Counted from the stretch's first letter, positions 33,898-46,505 are shown. The stretch: DNA of 64,000 nucleotides from Hypomyces perniciosus (GCA_008477525.1 SPDT01000007.1:5704001-5768000), one strand, 5' to 3'. The notes: generated from the letters alone by a model not told the origin. Numbers and translations: made by a program.

Positions 33898-34098
33898 CTC
33901 TATAATGTTATATGCCATCACATATATGTAATTCCGCATTCCATAGGTCCTTGAGGCGCAGGGTACGCGCATACATCTCCGTTCATCCTCACAGGCTGCA
34001 TTCAGAACGAATAGGCCAAGATAGTCAGCAATTTTTCTTCAGTCAAGACAAGCAATAGTACCACGACCACTGGCATCTTCAACTCTATGCATCTATAC

Positions 34099-36116
34099 CT
34101 AAATCCGCCCCCATTCCACGTAACGCTCATCGCCAGCCTGGGAAGTGCCAAGACGCATTTCAAATTCTTCCCGAGCTCCCTCTTCTGTAACTTGCTTAGA
34201 TATTCTAAAGGGCCATTCCTCAATAATGGTGTTTTGCTCCTTCATCTTCATGCCCAGTCTTTCTCCATTTTCTTCAAAATGGTGGGATTTCATGTATCTA
34301 AGGATTTTTTTGTCATTATCAGCCTCACCAAAAACCGTATGCTCATAATTTGCAGCATACCGGTAGAAACAGCCATCGGGGCAGAAAAGTGATAAATATT
34401 CGCGGAACTTGAGGGACTCCCGGCTGTGCGAAGACACTTGTAATGGTGCCGGCAACGGCGATATGTATTTTTGGAGAGCCATCCAGCAGAAGACAATATC
34501 TTTAACTACTTCTTCCTTAGTAGAATGACTACGCATGAGCTTTGTGAAATGCATGATGAGTGTTGCATAGGGGTTCGTGTGTTTCGTCTCTAGGAGAGGC
34601 CCGAGGTGGGATAACGTCGTCTCAAGGCCAAGATTGTTGTCGTCGCAGGTTCTACCGACCTTGGAATGCGTAAGTTCTTTGTTCACCATACGCGTTGGCA
34701 AAAGTATCTTATAGCGTATAAGTACTCACATCGATTCGTGAAAATGTTCCATCGTGCAAGTAGTTGGGGAGGTCGTCCGCTTCCAGGTTGAAAAGCCCAA
34801 AGTTGACATTGATCTTGCTGGAGTTTTGGAGAAATTTTCGAAACATGTCCTGAAGGTAATAATATAGCCTTCCATATATATCTGAATCGGCGACTTGTTT
34901 TGTGCTTGCCAATACATCGCCGGCGTCCCACTCGTCACGGGGGTCAGGGAATTCCACGGGTGGCCTGTAAACAACACCCAGATATGTGATCGTACTATAG
35001 ACAAGCATCAGCACCATACAATGTGGAAAGGGGTTCAGGATGGCACTGACGGGTTTGGGTAGGTGAATCCGTCTCGAGGGTATCCAAAAGGCAAGAGGAG
35101 GCCATCCTCCCGGTACCTCTCTAAACAAACTCGATGGATAGGCTTCAGCCAGACGTACCGCCGCTCCCGCCAATCTTCGAAACCAGATTCCAGTGCCATT
35201 GAAGTATGGGCATCCTTCAATATCTGGATATTTACGTCGTCCAGATAGTAGAAAAGCCCATAGAGCTGTGTCCAGGACTCGTCGGGTAGGAGGAGACGGA
35301 CACAGCGGGTTCCAACCATCCAAGTCTTAGCCACCAAGGCACCTTCAAGCAAATCGCCATCTTGCATATCGTCATCTTCAAGTGAATCGTCATCTCGAAG
35401 CGGAGTTATGATCTCACTCCTCGCTCCCACAATAATGGGGAGGATCTTTGAATAGAGAAGGTCCATGTGGCTCTTCTTGAGGAATGCCGAGTACCAGACA
35501 TGGATAAGGCAGTCGACAGCTTCATCAACATTGTCAACATAGAGAGCGATGAGAAGCATGATCGCATTTCGGCAAACAACCTCGTTTTCAGCGTCATTCA
35601 AGGTTATAGAAATAGTATTCTTGAACGAAGTTGGTATCGAGGCGATTGTCTTCACGACACTTCTCATATCACCGGATGCTAGACAATAACAAACATCAGT
35701 CCCGAGTGCATCAGTGAGTTTTTTTACAAATTCCGTCTGTAACATACCAGCAAATAGCAGCTGCAAGTCATTACCATACGCCTCGCCTTCATTCGCACTC
35801 AGCTTGAGAACGTCGATAGCCGGAGCTTTGTCCCAAAGGTAATGACTCAACCCTGTAATGGAACCTGAGTCAGTGTACACAAAGTTTGGAGTGCGGCCTT
35901 GCTCAAGCCATTTCGGTTGCCACATCTCGCTATTCATGGGGGAATTGCAGTCCTTCGTGTGTTCTTCCCAATGCTGCGCCTGGCAATCGCTTCCACAATA
36001 CTATGTTAACTGGCGGTTAGGATGCAAACAAACGCTGTGATCCGAGGCAGTTAACTCACATGGACTAAGCGGCAGGCGTCGCATACAATACTACCCTGGT
36101 TTTTTGCAATGCCCAT
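34099..36116 (-). CDS. MYND-type zinc-finger protein (fungal DUF4470-like), N-terminus possibly frameshifted
   Basis: Five exons, 36116-36060, 36000-35748, 35678-35051, 34994-34730 and 34659-34099, give 587 aa. The MYND part is Cys12-x2-Cys15, then YCGSDC and HWEEHTKDC. The body contains FAASGDMRSVVKTIASIP, a join over an intron that hides a readable but false extension. GYPRDGFTYPNP and DIYGRLYYYLQDMF are typical of this fungal family. Directly upstream, another frame starts MEDIVLVCANTKSSDGHCK. It would supply the first Cys pair of the MYND finger but is one base out of frame at a T6 run (36100-36105; A6 in the mRNA sense). MYND fingers usually mediate protein contacts. Confidence 0.7.
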
Positions 36117-36601
36117 CCGAGCTCTTGGTGTTTGCGCAGACCAAGACGATGTCCTCCATCTTGGTGATGCTTGGTTGAGTTTCTCCAGGTATTAGGCAGG
36201 AAGTGAATGCTCTAGATGTCTGAAAACAGATTGGAGTGCTCAATGATGTATTGGACCATTTGCCAAGTAGACAGGCAGCCCATATGCCTTGTGTCTTGAT
36301 CACATTGAGGAGAGAAGACGCGGAAAGGGTTCTGGGGGATTTATAGAAACATCGCCTCCACACCGCATTGTTCACTTGTCTGGGAACTTGAGGTTACACA
36401 ACATGATCACCTGTTCACAGCTGTAGCCAGCAGAAGCAGCCTACCAAAGATGCAAATACTTCCAGCAAATCAACAACCCTGCATCTTCTCCTTGCTTAGG
36501 CCTCCTGCATGTTTACGCCCTCGGCAAACACAGCCCAAACACAACAAGCCTTGAACTTTTGTGTCTCTTGGCTCTCTGTCTCGGAGCACGTCCGATAGAT
36601 C
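36117..36601. other. Divergent intergenic region, includes likely lost MYND N-terminus
   Basis: Up to about 36180 on the minus strand it carries the out-of-frame MEDIVLVCAN segment described with the MYND gene. The rest is the promoter region of the ISG12-like gene. Confidence 0.45.
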
Positions 36602-37245
36602 ATGTATTCCCTGAAGAACGTCGCTGCATCAGCAGCCGTCGTCCAAGACGCGGCCAAAGAAGCGGCCAAGCATCTCAACATCCAAAACGTCGCCATCCCA
36701 AGCGCCAACGAATGCCGTGAGGCCTTGACTGACGGTGCTTCGACAGCCGCTGACAGTGTACGTACGCCAAAAACGATGGTTTCCTGCTCTGTAACACAGC
36801 TAACAACAGACTCGATGAAGGCTGCCAAGATGGCTTCCGCACACCCATTCGCCGCCACGGTCATCAGTATCGGACTTCTTACAGTTGCTGCTCCAGCTAT
36901 GATTGCGACGCCGGCCCTCGCCGCGGCTGGATTCACTGCCCAAGGTGTCACCGCAGGTATGGATCCTATTATGTCTATGCCTAATCCCTGCAAACAACCC
37001 ATGATACTAATGGTAGAATCATAGCATCGCTTGCCTCGGCTGCGCAGGCTGGCATCGGAAACGTCATCGCAGGCAGTACGTTTGCGACACTGCAGAGTGC
37101 TGCCGCTGGTGGATATGGTGTGGCTGTTGTCAACGGGGCGATTCAAGGCATCGGAGGTGCTGTGGCCGCAGTTGGAGCTATTGGTGCCTGGCTCGGGAAG
37201 TCAGACAAAGCGGAAGAAGAGGAAGATGCTGTCGATGAGGAGTAA
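36602..37245 (+). CDS. ISG12/IFI6-like small membrane protein
   Basis: Three exons give about 173 aa: 36602-36755, 36810-36956 and 37025-37245. The first donor may instead lie six bases later (36762); both keep the frame. The first exon is an amphipathic, Ala-rich segment. The second and third contain Gly/Ala-rich hydrophobic helices (TVISIGLLTVAAPAMIATPAL, then AAGGYGVAVVNGAIQGIGGA and VAAVGAIGAWLGK). This is the pattern of the interferon-induced 6-16 family. The C-terminus is charged (AEEEEDAVDEE). Animal members sit in mitochondria and influence apoptosis; fungal members are uncharacterised to my knowledge. Family assignment rests on pattern only. Confidence 0.65.
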
Positions 37246-38128
37246 CATTAACTACTACTGCTTCCAGCTGTGAGGCGAAAGACATTGAGCATATCCAACT
37301 CGCACGATTTACCATGATACAGTACATAATAGTCCAAAAGTTGTAGGCAGTACTAGTATCACGAAATACACGGAGTGCATACGGAGGAGTCCGTACATAA
37401 AACTTCTTTTTTCTTGGTTCGGAGTGACGTGTCTCACGCATTGCTTTTTTTGTGCTTTGATACCCATGTCGAGTACTACGTATCAATCACACACACACAC
37501 ACTCACACAATCAGTTTGAGAGAACAGAGAGAAACAGGTAACCAAAGAATAATTTAGAAAGCTCATGTCGCTGCTAGTGAAGAAAACCAGCTGAGAGAAT
37601 AGACCTGATTGCCGCAGTTAAATGACTCGAATCTACAATGGAATGACGGTTGACATGAATGATCATTCTGTAGAACGATCGAGAATGAATCTGGTGGTGG
37701 ATCCATTACGGGACATCCAGGGGCATCCGGCTCTCGAGCCATGGATCTGAGATGTGATGAGCTGTCTATTATCTATGTATTACTATTTTTATCCCAAGTA
37801 TCCAAAGAAACAAACACCGATGTGAACGACAGATTTGTGTTCACCTTTTTTAACCACACCCACGATATCTTTTCCTGTCCCATGATTATTCAGACCAACT
37901 CTTCTCAGGTTGGAGAGCCCTTGGGGAACAATGGCCAGCAAGTCCCCTCGCTTCTATTGTGCAGAATAAGCACCTTGATCTTCAGATTGCTTCTGTAGGA
38001 ATAGACCTGGGTCCCTAACCCTAGGGATCCGTTCACCAACCCCAGTATGTATGTATTGCACCGGGATTACACCGTCAACGCAGAAGCCGTGCGGGCGCAA
38101 AAGTCTCGTCGTCGTCGACACTATCAGC
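37246..38128. other. Intergenic region with AC microsatellite and inverted repeat
   Basis: Holds an inverted repeat TACGGA/TCCGTA (37380-37395, 4-bp spacer) and an AC dinucleotide tract at about 37489-37502. No gene supported. Confidence 0.5.
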
Positions 38129-38448
38129 CTATTTGCACATTTGTAGTGCAGAAGGCATGACCTTGCCTGATTCAGTGATTAATTAGCGCTACACTCAACG
38201 TTTCACGGGGAGGGACTCGACATACTGAGGGCGTCGTCCCGGCCACAGGCCTTCAACACGCAGCTAGTAGCAGAGCTTCTAATGGAGTTCATGTTCGCGC
38301 AGATGCAAGGTATGTCATTAATTGTGCAGCGCTTGTTCTTCTGCACGGCATCGATTGCGCAAGGCCTAGCGCAGCTGGGGAGATCGTCAATGCTCTTGGC
38401 GCTGGCCAGGGCTGCGAGGGTGATGGCGGCAACAGCGAGAAACTTCAT
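38129..38448 (-). CDS. Small secreted CFEM-domain protein
   Basis: Exon 1 is 38448-38226, and I add a second exon, 38166-38129, through a 59-nt GTATGT...CAG intron; total 86 aa. Signal peptide is MKFLAVAAITLAALASA. Reading through the donor gives only seven Cys and a stop at 38203. The splice replaces that end with SKVMPSALQMCK and restores the eighth. The Cys are at 26, 30, 41, 48, 50, 63, 68 and 85. Their spacing, C-x3-C-x10-C-x6-C-x-C-x12-C-x4-C-x16-C, matches CFEM. CFEM proteins work at the cell surface in haem uptake, adhesion or host interaction. No GPI signal is seen, so the protein is probably secreted. A TATAAAAG lies about 135 nt upstream. Confidence 0.82.
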
Positions 38449-38581
38449 GTTGTAGATAAGAGCGAGGATAAATTTAGAAGTTTCAGCACGGAGATTGCAA
38501 TGTAGCAAATGCGACGGCCTGCAAAATTGACTTGTGGTGAAACGGGAAGGCTCCTGTAACAGCGTGATACCAGGTGATTGG

Positions 38582-38589
38582 CTTTTATA
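38582..38589 (-). promoter_or_regulatory. TATA-like element of CFEM gene
   Basis: TATAAAAG on the minus strand about 135 nt upstream of the start at 38448. Confidence 0.4.
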
Positions 38590-38813
38590 TCGGTCGACAT
38601 GGCGACCGATGATGATTTGTAGTCAGATTTGAAAGGGGCTGCTCAACCTCCCGCCCCTTTGCTGAATGATGAGGAGTCCTCGCACCGTTAAATGTCTCTA
38701 GCCTGCGCTGGTCCGGATCCTAGCCTTAATAGGGAGAAAAGGGTTACAGGCAAGGTTGTGAGATGTAAGCGATATTGACTATTTCAGGAAGCGAGCGATA
38801 TAGCGGCCCGTTT

Positions 38814-41800
38814 TCATGTAGAAAGCTTGGCAGGGATCTTCTCGAGAATCCTCTTCACCAAATTGCACAAAGAGCCGCTCTGTGTAATGTCGAAAACGCT
38901 GACCCGCGGCGTCGCATTTATGCCCAACCAAGTTCGCAGCTCGACAGCAACCAGCGAATCCACACCATATGCAGATAGCGACTTCGTAGCATCAATATCG
39001 GCTGGCGATACCATGAGCATCTCTCCAAGTCGTAGTTTGAGAGATTCCATTAATATGTGACCTCTTAAATCGCTTGAAGCATCAGCCAATCTCTTCCTTA
39101 GCGAATCGGGGCTCGCTTTCTCGGCACCAACGCCGTCAGTCCCACCAGACTGCCAGAGGCAAGCAAATCGAGGCTCAAGACGCCATCCTAAATCCCCAGG
39201 TTGTGTCCATGAACTGATACCGGTCACCATCTGGCCATGATATGGATGTCGAATGGCCAACTCGATGATACGCAAGAGCTCAGACCGTGAGAGGGAACGA
39301 TATCCAGCCTTTTCCAAGCGTTCACCAATACCTGAGCGAGCAGCCAGACCCAGACTTGGGATGCTCCCCAAATCGATAGATACAGCAGGCAATCCCCTCT
39401 TGATTCGGTTGTGTGCGAGAGCATCTTGATAGGTACCACCCGCCGTGTAGTTGGCTTGACCAAAATTGCCCATAATGCCCGTTATGGAAGAGAGCAGGAG
39501 GAAGAAGTCCAAGTCATACTCCTGAAAAACAGTATCAAGGTTCTTAGAACCATCGTACTTCGGACGAATTGCAGCTTGCCACTTCTCCAGTGTCATGTCG
39601 TTAAAGCTGGCATTTTCTAGAACGGCAGCTGCTTGGATAACACCACGGATTGGCACTCGCGTATGACAATCGTGGATGACGCTATGCAAGTTCTCTAAAT
39701 TGGTGATGTCGCAACTCCGCACATAGACGTCGGTACCAGCTTTACGAAGCTCCAACAAAGTGTCTTCATTGGCGGATTTCTCTGCATTTCGAGACATGAG
39801 AATCAGGTGCTTCGCTCCTTGCTGTGCCATCCACTGAGCGATCGCAAGGCCAACACCGCTTAGGCCGCCAACAATGAGATATGACTCCTGCTTTGAGAAT
39901 TGTATCGGATTATGTGGAGTTATAACCTGCAGACAAACGCAATTAGTCTTATAGTAGACCCAGGAGAGGGGGTTGCCAGAGAAAAATTAGTTTCTTACCG
40001 AAATTCTCTCTCGCCCTCTCGGAATTGTACAATTATCTTGCCCACTTGCTCCCCGCTCTGCAAGAGTCGAAACGCTTTATGAAGCTCCCCGATTCCATAC
40101 GTAATGATAGGAATTCGGTGGGAAAGCTTCTTCTCCTCCAGCATGTTCATCACCTTGCGGAACGTGTTGTAAAACTGTTTGCCTTTATGAAGCGCCAGCT
40201 GAACCGTATCCATGGCGATGTATGACACAGACTTGCTGAACTGTTTCATACTGAGATAATTGTTCATCTGCGCATCCTTTTTGCCAAGTTCAATGAAACG
40301 TCCGAAGGGTGCTATGCAGTCCCAAGTTGCATGCAACAATTCAGCAGCAAGTGAATTCAAGACCACGTCTACCCCTTTTCCTTCGGTTGCCTGCATAATT
40401 TTATCACGGAATGACGCATCTCGACTGGAAAACATGTGGTCTTGGGGAATGCCGTATGTTTCAGTCAAAAAATTTCTCTTGTCATGAGACCCAACTGTGA
40501 CGAAGACTTCTGCCCCAATAGACTGGGCTATTGTTATTGCAGCCTGACCAACACCTCCAGCCGCAGAGTGGATCAGAATACGATCAGAGGAGTCAAGATG
40601 TGCGAGGTTGATTAGCGCATGGAACGCAGTGATGAACACCATGGGAATAGACGCAGCCATTTCCATCGTAGTGTCTTCCGAAATAGGCGCGATATTAGTC
40701 CATGATGTTCGCACTCTGTTCGCCCAGTGCCCGTTGGGCAGAAATGCGCAGACTCTGTCCCCGACTTTAACATTACCATCGGTCTGGGGCCCAACTCTGC
40801 TAACATACCCAGCGCACTCAAAGCCCATCCATTTCTCCTGCATTTGGCCCATGGCAACTAGGACATCTCGAAAGTTCAGCCCGAACGCTATAGGAATGAT
40901 TTCAACCATATCTTCTTTCCAGGAAACGGTGTCCAGCAGTCTGTCATCTTGTCGAAAGATCAAGCTGTCGATCAACCCAGGAGCCTGAGACTCCAGCCTC
41001 AGGTACGGGCCCGAGGAAGAGAAGTGCTTCTCACGAGGCAAGTGATGGCCTTCCAGGTTCACCAACTCTTCGTTAAGAGGCCTCTCTCCAAACAGTCGAG
41101 GCACCATAATGCGACCTGATCGCTGAGCGAGCTCGTTATCCCCCCCACGTTCCAGAGTACCAGACTTCATGGCCAGACAATAGGCATCACAGATTGCCTG
41201 AATGCTGCTTGGATCCCATTTCTCAATGTTCGGATCTAGATCCAGGGAAACGTAGCTCTTGAAGCCTGACTCTACCCTTAGGGTTCTCAGAAGTCCGGTA
41301 TGTAGTAAGGCATCGGGCGTCGCACTTCTAGACACCCATAGAATACTTTCCGCCTCCTGGAACGTTTTCTGAAGCTTCTTGAACGCTTCGGCGTCAAGAC
41401 TGGATAGAAATTGAGGGTTCGTTTCCGCTAAAATGATGCACGCCTTGTCCCGAAGCGATACACTTCCGAGCTTTTCTACAGAGACACATGTGCAGGTTTT
41501 GCGGGAGAGAGAAGTAGCAAGATCATGGAGCCATGATTGGGGGACTGCTTCGAATGCAGAGAGCTGAACGATACCTGTCGCCGTCGGGTAGGGATTTGCA
41601 TTGTCGCCCTGGGCTTCCTTGGTTCTAGCTACTATGATCGAATGTGTAGGTTGGTCAAAGCTATTCGTCTCATGCAATACCAAATTCGGATCATTGAAGC
41701 CATTCTTGGACAGTAGTGAAGCCAGCGATAATGAACATAAGAGTGGCAAATTTTCGCTCTCTTCAGACCGCCGAGGTCGTGATTCCAGAGCAGGATCCTT

Positions 41801-44800
41801 GCTTGTTGGAGCAGCAGTTGCTTCCAAAACAAGTATCCTTCCTCCAGGTCTCAACAAACGTCGAACATTCTTAAGAGCTTTTGAAAGATTGTTGACAGCA
41901 TCGAACGAGTTAGAGACGAGAATCAAATCATAGAATGCACTACCAAAGCCTTGCTTAGACGGGTCTTGCTCAATATCAAGCTTCTGAAACCGGATTTGAC
42001 TTGCAAAACGTTCCAACTTCTTTTGCGCCAGCTGTAAAGCCTCTGGAGAAGTGGCTGTAAAGTCATATCTTTCGGCTTTTAATGCCGTATGACCATCTTT
42101 CGAGAGTCCATCGAGCGCTGCCATGGACACGCTTCCTATGTCTGCACCTATTTCTAGGATACGAGCGCGGGGAAACTTGTGGGCAAATAGAGCAAAATAT
42201 TTCTGTAGCTTTCGGGTCATGATTTTCCCATCCTGCTCTTCAATTTCAGAACCGTGAGGATCGCTCAAGACGAGCTCTTCCGACCCGTTGTTCTTCTTGG
42301 GTTTGTCCTGACAGATTAATTCTTCAAGGTAATCCTCTTCGGATAACAGCGAAATGTCCGCTTCCCACTCGGTTCCCAAGAAGAATGTGTTGTCAATTTC
42401 GTTTGAGATCTGCCTGCGCGAAAGAGACTGGATCTTGAACGAGTCGATTTTCACAATCGGCATTCGCTTAGGGTCTCTCGTGTCATAGAGAGATAATGAG
42501 ACCTCAAAGCCTTGATTATCCACGTCCAAGAGCGAGGCAAGCACACCTAGCTCCAACCCTGGATGTAGGTTTGACGTAGACCGAATAGTGACGCTCTTTG
42601 CAACTCTGGGAAGGGAAAGCCCAAGTTCTCGCATGACCTGCTCCGGCATCGTGCCCCATGCAACTTGGAAGCATGAGTCCAAAATTCCAAGAAAGACTAA
42701 ATATTCGCAGCGATAGGGGAACGGCATCATTGAGGCTGTGTTTGGTATAACAACAGTCGCAATTGCTGTTTGGGCCCCGAGTGCCAGAGACGAGATATTT
42801 CGGAATGTTTCCCCCAGGGTAGGCCCAACACTCTGGAAATACTGATAGAAATATTCTATATCAACCGGATGCACATCAGTAGCCATGTCCGTGTCTGTGA
42901 TCGATTCTGGTTCATCGTCGGTGGGCGCGATAGTTCCCTTGCAATGCTCCATCCATTGACCACCCGCGCTCCGTGAATAGAACGTAAAATCCTTCCCAGA
43001 AGTAGAGCCCAGCAAGCGTTTATTAGGGTCTCGGAGCACCAGCTGCAACTCCAGTCCATCATCAGTCTTCGGAATCACCACCCCATTAAATAAGTTGATG
43101 TCGCTGAGAACATAGTCTTTGGCATGCTCGCTGTCTGGTGTTTGGAGTTGACGCATAGCTTCTATCAGCATTACTGTCAATCCTGAAATTGGAAATAAAA
43201 TTTCGGATTGCAGCATATGGTGATACAGCCATGGGAGCTCAGCGGCCCGAATTGTGTTGCGCCAGATAGCCTGCTCTGGGCACAGTCCTTCAACCCTGAC
43301 TCCCAATAAGTCATGACGAGGATGGCGCCGCTGAAGGCATTCTTGGGAGATCTGCGATTCAGCCCAGTATCCAATAGAGTGATTCCATTGATAATGTGGC
43401 AAATCGTGGAGAACTCGGAGCCCTGAGATCCCAGAAGGGAAGTTCACATTTTCGAGGTGTACAGGATAACCCCGACAATGGAGTTTACCAGCAAGCTCTT
43501 GCATGGTCTGAATGGAATCTTGCTTACGTTTGAGGCAGGATTCAATAGGAATCTTGGCGTCCTTTAATTCTTGGTGTTCAAGAATCTGTCGAATAGGTCC
43601 TTGAAGGGCTGCGTGAGGCCCAATCTCGATGATGATGTCGACGGTCGGCGTTGGTGTATTTCGGGGGCCGCCTCCGATGATCAGGTTTCTGAGAGCTTCG
43701 TCGAACTGGACACTTTGTGTCATGTTTTGAACCCAGTGTCTGGCCGAACGTAAACTTTGTGCATCTTGAATGAGTTTCCCTGTGACCGGAGAGGCGAAAA
43801 GCACCTGGCTATGGTGACCGCATGCCTTCTTTAAATGTGGCTCCAGCTGCGACAAGTAATCATGCGCAAGTAATTGCATCTGAGGCGAGTGATATGGAGC
43901 TGGAACTTTCAGTCGTCGAAAAAATAATTCGTCAGATTGCGCTCGCTCCTCAACTTGTTCCAGAGAAGCAACATCGCCAGAGAGTGTGACGCTTTTTGGA
44001 CTGTTCACGCAGGCGATCACCACCGCGTCAGATCCCAGTTCTTGGATATACTCTATGGCTGTCTCCTTTCCAACAGCCAGAGAGGTCATTCCTCCTTTCA
44101 GCTGACCGGAATTCACATACAAAGAGGTAAGCTCACCCCGTATATATGCGACTGTAACAGCCTCCTCAAAGGTAAGAATTCCTGCGGCATAGGCTGCGGC
44201 TATCTCGCCACTTGAATGGCCAGTCGTGGCCGCAGGCACAATACCCCAAGTTGCCAGAAGCCGAACCAAGGCGATTTGAAGTATGACGGTCAATGGGAAA
44301 CTCAGGAACGGCTGGTCTAGCCTGCTCGATTCCTCACTCTTGTTCAATTCATCTGAAACAGTTAGGTTACTTCAAACTGTTCAGGTACATGAACTACATC
44401 TGGGATTCAAACATACCTAATACGCTCCATAAAGCCCCCAACGATTTGATATGCTTGTCGGCATCATCCAGGGCTTTGAGATAGACGGGGTAGGCTGTAG
44501 CAAGCTCTCGCCCCATTGCAAACCATTGTGCGCCTTGGCCAGTGAAGACGAACCCTAGCCGAGGTACTCTCGCGCTCTGTGTTCGAACCGCATCAGCGCC
44601 TTTGAGGGCATCCCTGAGGCCTGAAATGGATTGAGATGAAATCGCAATTCTCCAAGGAAAATGAGAACGGCGTTGCGCTAGAGTGTATGCTAGGTCTTGA
44701 GATTTTTCTTGATCATTAACATGATTCAGATAGGAGCCGAGTTCTTGTAATATTGCTCTGCAGCTGCTTTCGTCTTTGGCGCTCAGGGTAAATAGGAGAG

Positions 44801-46505
44801 AGTTAGGACCCCTTAAAGACTGGGTTGCTCCATTGCGAATGCCGGTGTCGATACCATTACAGCGAGGATCTTTACCCTCAATCATCTGCGGAGTATCTGA
44901 TTGCTCACTTCCCGGGAGATGATACGCCACATCTTCAATGATGACATGTGTATTGGTTCCTCCGGCACCGAAGTTGTTGACAGAAATTCTTCGGAGTTTG
45001 TTATCCGGCCAAGGCATCAGCTTCGTCGGAACCTAACATGCCTCAAGATCAGAAACGTGTCCCAAATACCCAAGCAAGGGTGACTTACTTTAAGTTTGAG
45101 TCCATCAAAGTCTATCATCCTGTTTGGTACTTCAAATAACGCCTGAGGGGGTATCAGACGCTTCTCCAGCATCAAAACCGTCTTGATGATAGCAGCCAGC
45201 CCGCTGGTGGACTCCAGGTGCCCGAGGTTAGCTTTGATAGACCCCAATAGCAGAGGCTCCTCTGACGACCTTCCTTTGCTGAATATGTTGCCAATGGCGC
45301 TGACCTCAATAGTGTCACCCGCAATTGTGCCGGTCCCATGGGCTTCAACATATGCAGTGTCTTTGGGCTCCAACCCCGCCTTTTCATAACAACTGCGAAT
45401 CAAAGCCTCTTGCGCTGCCTGAGAAGGAGATGTTATTGTGGGTGTATTTCCGTCTTGGTTCATTCCTGTTTCTCGAATGACGGCTCGGATGGGGTCTCCA
45501 TCGCGGAGTGCAGCTTCAAGGGGTTTTATCACGATACAACCCACTCCCTCCCCACGCCCATAGCCCTCTGCCCTTTCGTCAAAGGCATAGGACCTCCCAC
45601 TCGCCCCTGTCAGGCTATCTCACACGATAACCCGTCAGCAGTCTGGCACATTTTTTAAGAGAGAATAGACTTACCCAAGTGTAGACAGTCCCACAGCCGT
45701 GGCAGGACACAACAGTAAATTGGCTCCTCCAACGACAGCCATTTTAGCTTCTCCATTCCGGAGACTCTGGCATGCCATGTGCAGGGCGGTTGTCGATGTA
45801 GAGCAGGCAGTATTGACTGTCATGCTAGGCCCTCGTAAGTCGAAGAAATGCGAGATTCTGTTTGCCACCATAGTAGAATCATTTCCAGGGAGGAAGTATC
45901 TTGGGAGATTTTCGGCATCCTTCATCAACATATCGTGATAATCCCGAAAGACAGCTCCAGCAAAGACGGACGTTGGAGATCCTGCGACTTGGGCCAAAGA
46001 AAGCCCCGCTACATTCAGTGAGCCAAATGCATCCTGTAAGCTATAGGCAAGTGATGTCATACCCGACTCGAAGGCTTCAAATGTAGTTTCCAAGAGAAGT
46101 CGTATTTGAGGATCCATAGCCTGGTCCGGGTTAAATGGAGTCTTCAGCTATTGAGATTGCGCATACCTTGGCCACTTCAGCAGTGAAATTGAAGAAGGAC
46201 GCATCGAACAGCGACACATCCTCCTCAAGGAAGTGGCCGCCATGACTATGTATCTATATTGCTTCAGCCAGAGTGTCTGCAAGGCTTTCATCTATTCGGG
46301 GGCATTGAACGACTGTACTTACAGTCCCAAGTCGTTCAGATTGTGGATGGTGGAAGGCCTTCTCGTTGAATCGATTCTTCGGCCACTCGGACCAAGTGTT
46401 GCGTCCAGCAGCACAAAGCTCCCATAACCGTTCGAGGCTGTTAACGCTTCCGGGGAAGCGACAACTCATGCCCGTTATCGCAATAGGGGCCGTTTTGGTC
46501 ATCAT
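38814..46505 (-). CDS. Highly reducing polyketide synthase, KS-AT-DH-MT-ER-KR-ACP
   Basis: Eight exons: 46505-46323, 46253-46167, 46120-46063, 46008-45675, 45614-45089, 45032-44417, 44352-40031 and 39926-38814; about 2,412 aa. KS has TACSTS (Cys about 178), HGTGT and KANLGH. AT has FTGQGAQW and GHSSGE (Ser about 648). DH keeps His about 980 and Asp about 1160 (DSCFQ), but its HxxxGxxxxP has Ser for Gly. MT (about 1330) has [10 protein letters not shown] where GxGxG is usual. ER has [12 protein letters not shown] and AAGGVGQ. KR has GGLSGVGLA and ANYTAG. The carrier Ser is in GVDSL (about 2366). There is no release domain. It builds a reduced polyketide; product unknown. Intron 46062-46009 is 54 nt and stopless. 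The last donor (GTACAA) is uncertain. Confidence 0.88.

Noticed and set aside
34709..35323. 204-aa frame MDGWNPLCPS...
   Set aside because: Start part lies over an intron and the wrong frame; only its C-terminal half belongs to exon 4 of the MYND gene.
36496..37146. 216-aa antisense frame
   Set aside because: Antisense to the ISG12-like gene, an artefact of Ala/Gly codon structure.
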